Shown here piece by piece: positions 48,642 through 57,934 of a stretch of 64,000 bases of DNA (position 1 is the first letter of the stretch; each line of letters begins with the position of its first letter). Position numbers and translations under genes: made by a program. The notes under the pieces are model-generated. The model did no database searches. It was given only the letters and a program-made list of their open reading frames with translations, and was not told where the DNA came from. This DNA is from Myxococcales bacterium (GTDB taxonomy: Bacteria; Myxococcota_A; UBA9160; UBA4427): assembly GCA_012959805.1 (NCBI GenBank), contig DUCN01000082.1, positions 180,785-244,784 on the forward strand, read 5' to 3'.

Positions 48642-49667
48642 ATGACATCCCTGGACGGGCCCTATCACAATCTCAGCGTGGTCGAGGTCATCGAGGAGAC
48701 AAGTGATTCGAAGTCCTTCGTGTTTGCGGTTCCCGACGAACTGGTCGAACGATTCTCCTATCGGTCCGGTCAGTTCCTCACCTTTCGAGTCGAAGTCGAT
48801 GGCCATCGGATCGTCCGCTGTTATTCGCTCGCCAGCGCACCCAACATCGATTCTCGTCTCAAAGTCACGGTCAAGCGTGTTGTCGATGGTCGTGCGTCGA
48901 ATTGGATGAACGATGAGGTTTCCTCCGGCGTGACGCTCGAAGTGATGCCGCCGGCCGGGCATTTCTGTTTGCGTGATCGTGAGACGCCCATCGTGTTATT
49001 CGGTGGCGGGTCCGGTATTACGCCAATTATTTCCATCATCAAGACCGCGCTCGAGACCACATCCCGATCCATTTTTCTGTTGTACGCGAATCGAAATGAC
49101 CAGTCCATCATCTTCAAGGACGAGTTGAGCGCGCTTCTCTCCAGGTATCCGGACCGTTTGGAAATCGTTCATCGACTTGATGACGTTCACGGTTTCGTCG
49201 ACTCGGGGCTGGTCATTCAACATGTTGGGCCTCGGGCGGATGCGGACTTCTACATCTGTGGTCCCGGACCCTTCATGGATGTCGTCGAGAATGGTCTGTC
49301 GACACTCGATGTCACATCAGAACAGATCTTCATCGAACGCTTCGAATCCCCAGATGCCTCGGCGGAGGCGGGCCCCGTTGACACCAGCGCCGGGACATTG
49401 ATCACGATCAAGCTCGATGGAAGCGAGACGAACGTCGAGATTGGTGAGGGTGAAACGATTCTGGCGGCTGCGAGACGAGCCGGCCTCGAAGCGCCCTTTG
49501 CGTGCGAGGAAGCCTACTGCGGATGCTGCATGGCGAAGGTCGTCGAGGGTGACGTCGACATGCTGATGAACGATGGTGGCATCGATCAGCGTCAGATCGA
49601 TGAAGGATGGGTGCTCACATGCCAGGGGATCGTGAAGGGCAATGTCCGCATAGAGTATCCCGATTGA
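48642..49667 (+). CDS. kshB: KshB-like oxygenase reductase (FAD, NAD and plant-type 2Fe-2S domains)
   Basis: A 341-residue electron-transfer protein with three domains. The FAD domain (residues 1-105) has FSYRSGQFLTFRVEV and RCYSLASAP. The NAD domain (about 110-230) has VLFGGGSGITPIISIIKTAL and FYICGPGPFMDVVENGL. The C-terminal chloroplast-type [2Fe-2S] domain has APFACEEAYCGCCMAKVVEG with Cys spaced C-x4-C-x2-C and a last Cys in WVLTCQGIVKG. The order and the wording KRVVDGRASNWMND recall KshB, the reductase of 3-ketosteroid 9-alpha-hydroxylase, but Paa/Hca-type reductases look similar. No KshA oxygenase is in the window. Ribosome-binding site TAGGAGAG; start ATG 48642. Confidence 0.78.
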   Translation: MTSLDGPYHNLSVVEVIEETSDSKSFVFAVPDELVERFSYRSGQFLTFRVEVDGHRIVRCYSLASAPNIDSRLKVTVKRVVDGRASNWMNDEVSSGVTLEVMPPAGHFCLRDRETPIVLFGGGSGITPIISIIKTALETTSRSIFLLYANRNDQSIIFKDELSALLSRYPDRLEIVHRLDDVHGFVDSGLVIQHVGPRADADFYICGPGPFMDVVENGLSTLDVTSEQIFIERFESPDASAEAGPVDTSAGTLITIKLDGSETNVEIGEGETILAAARRAGLEAPFACEEAYCGCCMAKVVEGDVDMLMNDGGIDQRQIDEGWVLTCQGIVKGNVRIEYPD

Positions 49668-49706
49668 AATCCGGAACATCCGTTCCTTCGCTCTGAATTC
49701 CTCGGC

Positions 49707-50411
49707 CTAGTACTCGATCGACAGATCGAAGGGAATCGCGACGAGTTCGGCGAGCGCGGCGAGTGCCAACTCTGGAGCATCGACCTTGATGGTTGCCATG
49801 CCCATGGCCTTGGCCGGTTTTAGATTGCCGCCGATGTCGTCCAGGAAGATCACTTCTGTCGGCATGACACCGAGGCGTTTGCAGGCCAATTTGTAAATCT
49901 CGGGATCGGGCTTACGCAGCCCTTCAACGCTCGACTCGATGAAGACATCAAAGCGATCTCGTAATGCGCGCGTACCATCGCTGCGTTCAGGATCTTCGGC
50001 GTGAGCCCAATTATTCGTCAGCGCGCCGACTCGGAAACCGTTTTCGCGCAGTTGCTCGATCGCGCTGAGCATGGCGGGTCGGGGCTCCGCGGACTCCGAC
50101 ATCTTTTGCATCATGATGCGTGCGTCCATGATGAGCCCGGCCGTCGCGCAATCGGCTTCAAAGGCGGTATAGAACGCTTCCATCACGATCTCACCACGCT
50201 CGAGCCGAGACCAGGCTCCGTGGGGCGCCGTTTCGGCGGCCACCCGATTGATGGCGTTGAGTTCGAAGCCGAGTTCCCGTTCGTAGTCCCGGATGGCATG
50301 CAGCGGGGATCCGAGGACGACGCCTCCGAGATCGAAGAGCACGGCTTTTCTGTTTGTCGGGGCTGCGGGCGAACCTGAGGGAGTGGATCGGGCGTCGTGA
50401 TTGATTGGCAT
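49707..50411 (-). CDS. HAD-IA family hydrolase
   Basis: A 234-residue haloacid dehalogenase-like phosphatase. Motif 1 AVLFDLGGVVLGSPL carries the nucleophilic Asp; the second acid of the usual DxD is replaced by Gly, as in the epoxide-hydrolase N-terminal group. Motif 2 is GALTNNWAH, motif 3 lies in SVEGLRKPDPEIYKLACKRL, and motif 4 is VIFLDDIGGNLKPAKAMGM. ATG 50411 gives a short leader before motif 1. The substrate is unknown; close relatives include the phosphatase half of soluble epoxide hydrolase and acyl-CoA-linked ACAD10/11-type phosphatases. It is convergent with the KshB-like gene. Confidence 0.82.
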   Translation of the reverse strand: MPINHDARSTPSGSPAAPTNRKAVLFDLGGVVLGSPLHAIRDYERELGFELNAINRVAAETAPHGAWSRLERGEIVMEAFYTAFEADCATAGLIMDARIMMQKMSESAEPRPAMLSAIEQLRENGFRVGALTNNWAHAEDPERSDGTRALRDRFDVFIESSVEGLRKPDPEIYKLACKRLGVMPTEVIFLDDIGGNLKPAKAMGMATIKVDAPELALAALAELVAIPFDLSIEY

Positions 50412-50442
50412 GGGCGTGACCTTAGCAGTCCAGACGTGGGCG

Positions 50443-51780
50443 TTAGATCCCAAAGACGTCGCGGTGAGCGCGTCGCAGCGATTCCCGGTCTCGCGAGACA
50501 ATGAGGACCGGACGAGGCTGATCGTCTTCCCGTGTCGCAGCGAGATCGATCGAGAAGGCATCCGGTTCGCCCGAGCGAATCAATACGTCGAGTCGCTCGT
50601 CTCTTTCGTCACCAAGCTTGGGATCGAGAAAGGTCAAGATGAAGCCGCGGAGTCCACCCGGATGGAGATCGAGGGCCGCGCGAATCTTTGGCAGCGCCCG
50701 CCGGACCAGCCCGATTGCAACGCCTCCCATGGTCATGCGTGCATTGAACTCGACGAGGCTTCGCAGACGCTCTCGCGCCGGGAATGGGGTGGCTTTGGAT
50801 CGACCGGTCGCATGGGTTGTTGGGTCTACGAGCGTGTCAGCGAGAGCGTCGGCGAATGTGTAGGTGAAAGCGTCGATGCCACAAGGTCCGAAAAATCCCG
50901 CTTCCCGAGCATGGTTGGCCACGGCTGCGGCATCCGCGCGAAGCGTCTCGTCCTTGGGATGACCCGAGAAAATGCGACCACGCGAATCGACTTCGCCGCA
51001 GTGCCCGCGATACACCCCGCCCGCGGTCACCAGCATCTCGAGAGAGCCAAGGATCGTCGTCGCGCGATCCGGGGATTGCGGGGGTGGGATGACGAGTGAG
51101 ACCGAGAGATCGGTCCGGCGCTCAAGCCAGGGCTCCAAGATGGCACCGCCACGCTTTGCTAGTCGCGGAAAGGCCCCTCGGATCTGGGCCTGATCAAGGG
51201 TCCGTCGACCCGATACGCGGCCTCGTCCGCTGCCACCGATTCGCGGCTTGAGCGTGAATTCGCCCCGCGTCCATTTCGGCCATTGCTTGAGGGTGGCGTC
51301 GAGAGATTCGATGAGTCGTCCCGGCGAACCGAAGGAGTCGGGGTCGATGATCCGAATGCAGGCGTCGAGCTCACGCGGGAACAGGTCCAGTCGGCGCGCC
51401 GTCTCTACGGCGAATGCTTTGTCATGCATACTTGCGACGCTGGCGGTAGATGGGCCGGAAAGACTCTCGCCGGATGAAGCGCCGATTTCTCGCTCGAGGC
51501 TTTTGGTATTGAGCCATGCGGTGGGTCCCGAGTTCGCTTCGAGCCAATCGAAGACGGCGTTTTCGGGGACGGGACCGAGCGCGGCCGGCCATAGGCTTTC
51601 ACAGTTCCCACAGTCCGGTGCTTGTTCCGGAGTCGTTCTGGGAAACTCGAATTTCGACTTGGCACCGAAGAGAAGGCACCATAGACGGGCCGCCATGCGA
51701 ACACGCGCTTGGGATCGGAATGGCTTCCAATCATCGCCTTCCTCGGCGCCGAGATTCGGCAATAACACCATCGCGGTCAT
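50443..51780 (-). CDS. ATP-grasp-like protein paired with DUF455
   Basis: A 445-residue protein with ATP-grasp character. An N-terminal domain (TAMVLLPNLGAEEGDDW, about residues 1-100) is followed by GEFTLKPRIGGSGRGRVSGR, a typical ATP-binding glycine strand, then GAILEPWLERRTDLSVSLVI and GFFGPCGIDAFTY. The metal-binding end is LVEFNARMTMGGVAIGLVRR with Glu and Asn in the expected order. Start uncertain: ATG 51780 avoids overlap with the upstream gene, 51813 and 51861 are also open. It follows the DUF455 gene immediately, so they likely act together, perhaps making an amide or peptide bond on a product processed by the ferritin-like partner. The product is unknown. Confidence 0.65.
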   Translation of the reverse strand: MTAMVLLPNLGAEEGDDWKPFRSQARVRMAARLWCLLFGAKSKFEFPRTTPEQAPDCGNCESLWPAALGPVPENAVFDWLEANSGPTAWLNTKSLEREIGASSGESLSGPSTASVASMHDKAFAVETARRLDLFPRELDACIRIIDPDSFGSPGRLIESLDATLKQWPKWTRGEFTLKPRIGGSGRGRVSGRRTLDQAQIRGAFPRLAKRGGAILEPWLERRTDLSVSLVIPPPQSPDRATTILGSLEMLVTAGGVYRGHCGEVDSRGRIFSGHPKDETLRADAAAVANHAREAGFFGPCGIDAFTYTFADALADTLVDPTTHATGRSKATPFPARERLRSLVEFNARMTMGGVAIGLVRRALPKIRAALDLHPGGLRGFILTFLDPKLGDERDERLDVLIRSGEPDAFSIDLAATREDDQPRPVLIVSRDRESLRRAHRDVFGI

Positions 51781-51793
51781 GGGCGTGATCGAT

Positions 51794-52756
51794 TCATGAA
51801 GGCTCGTGACCATCGTCAGGCTTGGATGCATGCTCCGTGTCGGTGATGCGTGCGGCGGCATGGCGAGGGTTGCTCAGCTCCGGTGATGACCGCGCGACTC
51901 GAACGGTTTCGATCAATTCCGGACTGAGTCCGGCATGGCGGCGTGGTGCGACTTCGAAGCGGCGGCCTTTTGCGCGGGAAGGTCCAAGCGGGTAGGGCAC
52001 GGCGGCAAGATAGGCTTCGAGGTCGCTGCTTTTGGGGTTCGCGATCTCGGATCCCATAGGATCGAGACGCTGGATCCAGCGGACTGCGAGTGCGACGTGG
52101 GCGATCTCTTCGTTGTGAACGCGCTGACAGACTTGCGCGCTCTCATGGTCGCCGGCCTCGGCGAAGCCGTCGCGATAGGTGAGCGTGAAGTCGAGGTTGG
52201 CCTGTTCGAGGGTGAGTCCGATGGCGGCTAGGAATGCGCTCGGTCCGGCCTTTGATTTCTCGATGCTGGGAATCTGTTGCCAGAAATAATCCGAGTGGTC
52301 ATCGGTCTCGAAGCGTCCGCCGTGGGCGACCAGGCGATTGAGATAGAGCTGGCAATGTCGCTGCTCGTCGACCAACGCCGAGAGCAGCCCGTGGCGAAGC
52401 GAATCCGGTAGCCGGGGCCAGCGCAACAAGGCCCAGGCGAAGAGCTCGACCGCCATCAGTTCGTGATGAGCAAAGCGAGAGAGACAGCGCATTCGATGTT
52501 GGGGATCGCGAAGCTGCCCCGGTCGGGGAAGCTTTTCCCGCCCGCCCGCCATCTGCAATCCAGGGTCGCGTTTCGGTCGACCGATCAAAACGGGATCTCC
52601 CCGATCGACGTCCGGCAGCGTTTGCCCACTTCGATCCACCGGTGCTGCCAGTTTTGAAGCTAGGTCGCCGTGCTCAAGCACTGTTAGACAGAAATTCCAA
52701 ACTGTTTCAGGAGGTTCTGGGGGCATTCGAGATTTGGCTTCAGATTCTGTAGGCAT
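51794..52756 (-). CDS. DUF455 ferritin-like protein
   Basis: A 320-residue all-helical protein of the DUF455 family. CLSRFAHHELMAVELFAWAL, SALVDEQRHCQLYLNRLVAH and VCQRVHNEEIAHVALAVRWI contain the repeated E...ExxH pairs of a ferritin-like di-iron site; DYFWQQIPSIEKSKAGPSAF and EQANLDFTLTYRDGFAEAGD are the family's own segments. ATG 52756 is chosen because starts further upstream would run into the tandem operators at 52802-52837. It is divergent from the KstR-like gene. Oxygen or peroxide chemistry is expected of the fold. The physiological reaction is not known to me. Confidence 0.75.
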   Translation of the reverse strand: MPTESEAKSRMPPEPPETVWNFCLTVLEHGDLASKLAAPVDRSGQTLPDVDRGDPVLIGRPKRDPGLQMAGGREKLPRPGQLRDPQHRMRCLSRFAHHELMAVELFAWALLRWPRLPDSLRHGLLSALVDEQRHCQLYLNRLVAHGGRFETDDHSDYFWQQIPSIEKSKAGPSAFLAAIGLTLEQANLDFTLTYRDGFAEAGDHESAQVCQRVHNEEIAHVALAVRWIQRLDPMGSEIANPKSSDLEAYLAAVPYPLGPSRAKGRRFEVAPRRHAGLSPELIETVRVARSSPELSNPRHAAARITDTEHASKPDDGHEPS

Positions 52757-52801
52757 CGGTGTCGCCAGAATAGACCATCCTCTCACCCTTGGTTTCAACA
52801 C

Positions 52802-52815
52802 TGGAACGTGTTTCA
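52802..52815 (+). promoter_or_regulatory. KstR-type operator 1
   Basis: TGGAACGTGTTTCA fits the mycobacterial KstR consensus TnnAACnnGTTnnA at every fixed position. It lies 31 bases before the start of the KstR-like gene and 22 bases centre to centre from operator 2, two helical turns. Confidence 0.7.
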
Positions 52816-52823
52816 TTTCTGAG

Positions 52824-52837
52824 TGAAACGTGTTTCA
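52824..52837 (+). promoter_or_regulatory. KstR-type operator 2
   Basis: TGAAACGTGTTTCA fits TnnAACnnGTTnnA exactly and forms GAAAC-GT-GTTTC. It ends nine bases before the ATG of the KstR-like gene, where bound repressor would block the ribosome-binding region or promoter, consistent with autoregulation. Confidence 0.7.
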
Positions 52838-52845
52838 ATGCGCTG

Positions 52846-53454
52846 ATGAGTGCTGACGCATCCGAACCCACGCTCGAAATTCGCGCGCACCGCATTATCC
52901 AGTCGACGATTGAGCTGGCAGAGGAGGGTGGCTTCGAAGCGGTGCGGCTTCGTGATGTTGCGGCGAGAGCAGAGGTCGCCATGGGTACGCTCTACCGGCG
53001 ATTTCGCAGCAAAGAAGATTTGCTCGTCGCCGCACTCGAGGTCGAAACCCGCGTGCTTCAAGACCGGATTCGCGCGAGGCATCCTAAAGGCGCCGATGCT
53101 CGCGAGCGGGCCGTTCAATTCTTCGCGATCACAACTCGCGGCATGCTTCGCCGCCCGAATCTCACCCGCGCCATGCTCCGAGCCGCCGCCGCGGGCGAAC
53201 CAGAACTCGCTAAAAAAGTCGGTCTGTTTCACGAGATGATGCTGCGTATGATCGTCGGTGCCTTGCGTGACGAGGGAGTCGTGGCGAAGGACGCCGCGAT
53301 GACGGATCGGGAACGGCTGGTCGGAGAGGTCTTGAATCAGATTTGGTTCGCAACGATGGTGGGCTGGTCCGGTGATCTTCAGACCCAGAGCAGTATCATC
53401 GATCGAATGAGTGAGGCCGCGGGTCTCATCCTCGGCGATTCAAGTCCCGCGTAG
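52846..53454 (+). CDS. kstR: KstR-like TetR-family repressor
   Basis: A 202-residue TetR protein. The helix-turn-helix region reads IRAHRIIQSTIELAEEGGFE, then VAARAEVAMGTLYRRFRSKE (residues about 10-60), close to KstR of mycobacteria (GGYEAVQMR...DVAVGTLYRYFPSK). The C-terminal domain (RGMLRRPNLTRAMLRAAAAG, IWFATMVGWSGDLQTQSSII, EAAGLILGD) follows KstR in layout. KstR represses cholesterol side-chain and AB-ring genes and is released by a cholest-4-en-3-one-26-oyl-CoA. Two perfect KstR-type operators precede the gene, and fadA5 follows 29 bases after it. ATG 52846 was chosen since the longer frame runs through the operators. Confidence 0.8.
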   Translation: MSADASEPTLEIRAHRIIQSTIELAEEGGFEAVRLRDVAARAEVAMGTLYRRFRSKEDLLVAALEVETRVLQDRIRARHPKGADARERAVQFFAITTRGMLRRPNLTRAMLRAAAAGEPELAKKVGLFHEMMLRMIVGALRDEGVVAKDAAMTDRERLVGEVLNQIWFATMVGWSGDLQTQSSIIDRMSEAAGLILGDSSPA

Positions 53455-53465
53455 TCTGGGAATGA

Positions 53466-54668
<1,203 letters not shown>

Positions 54669-54753
54669 GAAGCGATGAAAGAGCGGCCGAGTCATGGCCG
54701 GCTTGTTATGCGAACGCACTACGCGTCAATCTGATGGGATAGGGAATAGAAGC

Positions 54754-55671
54754 ATGGGTGAATTGGACGGAAAAGTAGCGATCGTCACCGGAGCAGGACG
54801 TGGTCTCGGTCGAGTTGAAGCGCTCGATCTGGCAAGGCATGGGGCCCGAGTCGTCGTGAGTGATCTCGGCGTTTCCGCCGATGGACAAGGGCGTGATGAA
54901 TCCGCCGGCCAGTCGGTCGTTGATGAGATCAAGGCCATGGGCGGTGAAGCCGTGGCGCATTTCGGCGATGTTGCGGATTGGAACGACTCGAAGGCCATGG
55001 TCCAGGCGGCGCTCGAGCATTTCGGGGATCTGAATATCCTGGTCTGCAATGCGGGGTTCTGTCGGGATCGGATGATCTTCGGAATGAGCGAGGAAGAATT
55101 CGACTCCGTGATTCGCGTACACCTGAAGGGCCATTTCTGCGGGATTCGACATGCCAGTGAATACTGGCGGAACAAGGGCAAGGCCGAAGGTCAGGTCTAC
55201 GGCCGAATCATCAGCACGTCGTCGGAGGCCGCGATCTTCGCCTCGACCGGCCAGCCGAATTACGCCGCCGCCAAAGCCGGAATCATCGCCGTCACGAATT
55301 CGGCTGCCCAGGGTCTCGCAAAATACGGAGTCACCGGGAACACGTTCATGCCGCGGGCAAGAACCGCCATGACGATGGTCGGCCAGACCGCGGCCATGTT
55401 CGAAAAACCCGAAGAGGGTTTCGATCAATTCGCACCGGAACACGTGACGCCGCTGGTCAGTTATTTGGCCTCGCCGGCTGCCGCCAATATCTCGGGCAAT
55501 GTTTTCGTTGTTTGGGGCAAGGAGATTGCGGTACTCAGTTATCCGAAGCGAGACGTCGAACTTCAGGTGGACGAGGCATGGGACTTCGAGGCTGTGCGTA
55601 CGAAAGTCGGCGGATATTTTGAGGGGAAGCGGCCCATCGCCGACAGTTTTATCGTGCCCGGACCGGGATAG
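54754..55671 (+). CDS. Hsd4A-like short-chain dehydrogenase
   Basis: A 305-residue SDR of the 17-beta-HSD4/MFE-2 dehydrogenase type. VAIVTGAGRGLGRVEALDLA binds NAD, VVVSDLGVSADGQGRDESAG is the long loop of this subfamily, and VCNAGFCRDRM replaces the usual NNAG by CNAG. STGQPNYAAAKAGIIAVTNS holds catalytic Tyr and Lys. In mycobacteria Hsd4A (Rv3502c) oxidises the 3-hydroxyacyl-CoA made during side-chain degradation and adjoins the ferredoxin FdxD. Here too the ferredoxin gene follows. ATG 54754 was chosen for the family-typical start MGELDGKVAIVTG. Confidence 0.82.
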   Translation: MGELDGKVAIVTGAGRGLGRVEALDLARHGARVVVSDLGVSADGQGRDESAGQSVVDEIKAMGGEAVAHFGDVADWNDSKAMVQAALEHFGDLNILVCNAGFCRDRMIFGMSEEEFDSVIRVHLKGHFCGIRHASEYWRNKGKAEGQVYGRIISTSSEAAIFASTGQPNYAAAKAGIIAVTNSAAQGLAKYGVTGNTFMPRARTAMTMVGQTAAMFEKPEEGFDQFAPEHVTPLVSYLASPAAANISGNVFVVWGKEIAVLSYPKRDVELQVDEAWDFEAVRTKVGGYFEGKRPIADSFIVPGPG

Positions 55672-55854
55672 CACTAGGCGGATGCCACATTCGCGGCCTT
55701 TTGTCTGGGGCAACGAGCAAATGGATCTGGTAGCTTCGCTTGGCTTGCCAGCCGCCGGTGAAGCGCCGGACAGGTCTGGTTCAAGCGCTCAAAGAAGCGC
55801 TCAAAATAGTGCAAGGCTGCTAACGACCGTTTTGGACCGACAGGAGAAAAACCC

Positions 55855-56046
55855 ATGAAGGTGATTGTGGACTATGACCTCTGTGAGGCGAATGCCCTCT
55901 GCATGGAGGCCTGCCCCAAAGTCTTTCGTGTCGAGGATGACGATACGCTCACGGTTCTGATGGACGAAGTTCCGGAAGACTTGCGTACGAACTTGCAAGA
56001 AGCTGAGCGGCTTTGTCCGCGCCAGGCGATCCGCGTCGAAGGTTGA
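55855..56046 (+). CDS. [3Fe-4S]-type ferredoxin of P450 systems
   Basis: A 63-residue ferredoxin. Cys ligands are in DLCEANALCMEACPKVFRVE (C-x5-C-x3-C-P) and RLCPRQAIRVEG. The residue where a second ligand of a 4Fe cluster would sit is Asn or Ala, not Cys, which indicates a [3Fe-4S] or easily degraded cluster, as in the ferredoxins that feed actinobacterial P450s. The start is ATG 55855, with CAGGAG about 10 bases ahead. It is downstream of the Hsd4A-like gene with a 183-base gap and followed by a strong terminator. It probably links the reductase at 6111 with the P450 at 7392. Confidence 0.88.
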   Translation: MKVIVDYDLCEANALCMEACPKVFRVEDDDTLTVLMDEVPEDLRTNLQEAERLCPRQAIRVEG

Positions 56047-56148
56047 CGCGTCGACTCGGTCGACGCGCGATGCGGAGGGTACGTCGATGTGGCGGATGCG
56101 TTGGGTGTTGGTTGGGATTCATTAAAGATTTATGAGAGTTTCATGGTT

Positions 56149-56185
56149 GAGGGTGTGTGATCGCAGATCACGCACCCTCTTTTCT
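56149..56185 (+). terminator. Rho-independent terminator after the ferredoxin gene
   Basis: GAGGGTGTGTGATC-GCA-GATCACGCACCCTC forms a 14-base-pair stem with one wobble and a three-base loop, then TTTTCTT. It ends the kstR-fadA5-SDR-ferredoxin transcription unit, and its symmetric stem might also serve the convergent DUF427 gene. Confidence 0.85.
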
Positions 56186-56278
56186 TGGAACTCATGATGG
56201 TGTGGCTGTTTGGTCGTGTCGAGGTGGAGAGCGCGGTTCAATGAGTTATGCCGGACCGCTGGACCAGCCAGCCCCGCG

Positions 56279-56671
56279 TTAGCCTTGAATGATCTCGATC
56301 TCGACGCGATCGGCATAGAAGGCGAGGTGGCCGCGAATGGCCGCCATCTGGTCGAACGGGGTTTCGTAGCTCCAGGCCACCTCGCGAATCGGCTCGCCGT
56401 CCCCACTCTTCTCGCTGGTTCCGACATCGAAATAACTTGCATCGCCCTTGAAGGGGCAATGCGTCGAATGATCCGTGGGCTCGAGATGTTGCATGAAGAC
56501 ATCCTCGCGCGGGATGTACACGACGGCCGGATATTTCCCCTCTTTCATATTCAGCCCCGCCGTCGTTTCGGCGAGCACTCGTCCATTTCGGGTGACCCGG
56601 GCGTGAACTCGCTCGGCGTCGATTTCGATTCGATGCTCGGGATACTTCTGAAAGGCTTTGGATAGGGCCAC
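56279..56671 (-). CDS. DUF427 family protein
   Basis: A 130-residue DUF427 protein, a small beta-rich fold. RNGRVLAETTAGLNMKEGKY, AVVYIPREDVFMQHLEPTDH, STHCPFKGDASYFDVG and VAWSYETPFDQMAAIRGHLA are the family's conserved blocks, including the TxCPYKGxAxY-type motif (here THCPFKGDASYF) and the terminal FYxxxV pattern. The GTG start at 56671 is needed to include the N-terminal helix. The function of the family is unknown. It lies between the two KstR-controlled units but on the opposite strand, convergent with the ferredoxin gene. Confidence 0.85.
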   Translation of the reverse strand: MALSKAFQKYPEHRIEIDAERVHARVTRNGRVLAETTAGLNMKEGKYPAVVYIPREDVFMQHLEPTDHSTHCPFKGDASYFDVGTSEKSGDGEPIREVAWSYETPFDQMAAIRGHLAFYADRVEIEIIQG

Positions 56672-56827
56672 GTCTAATCTCCTGGCCGGAATGAAGTGGC
56701 TTGTTCGCCTAATCCTCCGGCTGTGGCGGCCACCGAGGGTCGATTGGGGCGGCCATGAACGTCGTCGAATATATCAATCCTGGATCTTCGTGCAGGGGAG
56801 CCCGGCTTAGTTGTGCGAATCGGGAAT

Positions 56828-56841
56828 TGAAACACGTTCTA
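56828..56841 (+). promoter_or_regulatory. KstR-type operator 3
   Basis: TGAAACACGTTCTA fits TnnAACnnGTTnnA exactly and lies 63 bases before the first DUF35 gene (56905). It is the likely operator of the DUF35-DUF35-ltp4-ltp3 operon. AACACGTTCTA is the form most often seen in mycobacterial KstR sites. Confidence 0.7.
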
Positions 56842-56904
56842 CTTTCTGCTTGACTCAAGTCGGAGCCGGCGCCGCTGTGTGGGCAGATCGGCAGAGAGAG
56901 ATCT

Positions 56905-57357
56905 ATGTGTCCAGAACCTGAAGCCGCGCTCACTGCGCCCCATTCTCTCGAATACACCTACAAGCGATCGCTCGGGCCCATTCTTTCGCAATTTTTTACG
57001 GCGCTTCGAGACCGGCGAATGCTGGCCGTTCGCCGATCGGATGGTTCAGTACTGATGCCGCCGAAGGAATATGACCCGGATACCGGGGCGAGCCTCGACG
57101 GGATGATCGAGATTTCCTCGGAAGGCGTCGTTCGGAGTTGGTCCTGGGTGTCGAAGCCACGGCGCCAGCAGCCCCTCGATCATGCCTTCGCCTACGCGCT
57201 GATTCAGCTCGATGGTGCCGACACAACGTTTCTCCATGTCGTCGATGCTGTTGAAGAGGGGAGCATGTCAACAGGCATGCGAGTCGCGGCCCGCTGGAAA
57301 GCAGAAACCACTGGCTCAATGACCGATTTCGTCTTCGTCCCGGTCTCCAGTAAATGA
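56905..57357 (+). CDS. DUF35 OB-fold protein, first copy
   Basis: A 150-residue DUF35/OB-fold protein. It starts LEYTYKRSLGPILSQFFTAL, then RMLAVRRSDGSVLMPPKEYD; the zinc-ribbon cysteines usually found here are absent. EGVVRSWSWVSKPRRQQPLD and FAYALIQLDGADTTFLHVVD are the OB-fold strands. DUF35 partners hold thiolase-like aldolases (for example ChsH2-Ltp2) in retro-aldol steps. The next gene is a second DUF35 protein 49 bases downstream, and the pair probably corresponds to the two halves of mycobacterial Rv3521. Start ATG 56905, under KstR-type operator 3. Confidence 0.75.
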   Translation: MCPEPEAALTAPHSLEYTYKRSLGPILSQFFTALRDRRMLAVRRSDGSVLMPPKEYDPDTGASLDGMIEISSEGVVRSWSWVSKPRRQQPLDHAFAYALIQLDGADTTFLHVVDAVEEGSMSTGMRVAARWKAETTGSMTDFVFVPVSSK

Positions 57358-57406
57358 TGCCCCGCACTCGACACGAATCAGTGACCGCTTCAAGGAGAAA
57401 CATCAC

Positions 57407-57934
57407 GTGAGCGACCGCCAGATGGACGGCGACAAGCCGAGCGAACACGACGAAGATGTGACTCTGCTCCGAGTGCCGGTTTCACTCGACTACGACTACA
57501 GCGCGGGTGTTTCCGCTTCGCGCTTCTTGCGCGGGATTGAGCAGGGGAAACTTCTCGGGCAGCGGTGTCCCGTGGATGGTCGGGTCTACTTCCCGAGCCG
57601 GGGCTCGTGCCCACAGCACGCAGTGACTTTTGGCGACGAGACTGTCGATCTTTCGGACAAGGGCACGATCGTGACGTTTTCGATCGTACGTGTGCCTTCG
57701 GCAAATATCCCGCTCGAACTTCCGTACATCGCGGTGAACGTGGTGCTCGACGGGGCGGACACGATTCTCATGCATGTCCTCGACGCGAATCCCGAGGATG
57801 TGCATATGGGAATGCGCGTGCAGGCTGTCTGGAAACCGCGAGAGGAATGGACGACTTCCACCGCCAACATTCTCTACTTCCGGGCCATCGACGAACCCGA
57901 TGCCGACTACGACCAGTACAAGGAACATATCTAA
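57407..57934 (+). CDS. DUF35 OB-fold protein with altered zinc ribbon, second copy
   Basis: A 175-residue DUF35 protein. SLDYDYSAGVSASRFLRGIE forms the N-terminal helix. The rubredoxin-like ribbon reads GQRCPVDGRVYFPSRGSCPQ followed by H, so the ligands are C-x2-D and C-x2-H rather than four Cys. The OB fold continues with DKGTIVTFSIVRVPSANIPL and ELPYIAVNVVLDGADTILMH. Start GTG 57407 has an AAGGAG site ten bases ahead. The stop overlaps the ATG of ltp4 by one base (TAATG), so this subunit is coupled to the thiolase-like proteins. It most likely forms part of a retro-aldol complex of the ChsH2-Ltp2 kind. Confidence 0.8.
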   Translation: MSDRQMDGDKPSEHDEDVTLLRVPVSLDYDYSAGVSASRFLRGIEQGKLLGQRCPVDGRVYFPSRGSCPQHAVTFGDETVDLSDKGTIVTFSIVRVPSANIPLELPYIAVNVVLDGADTILMHVLDANPEDVHMGMRVQAVWKPREEWTTSTANILYFRAIDEPDADYDQYKEHI

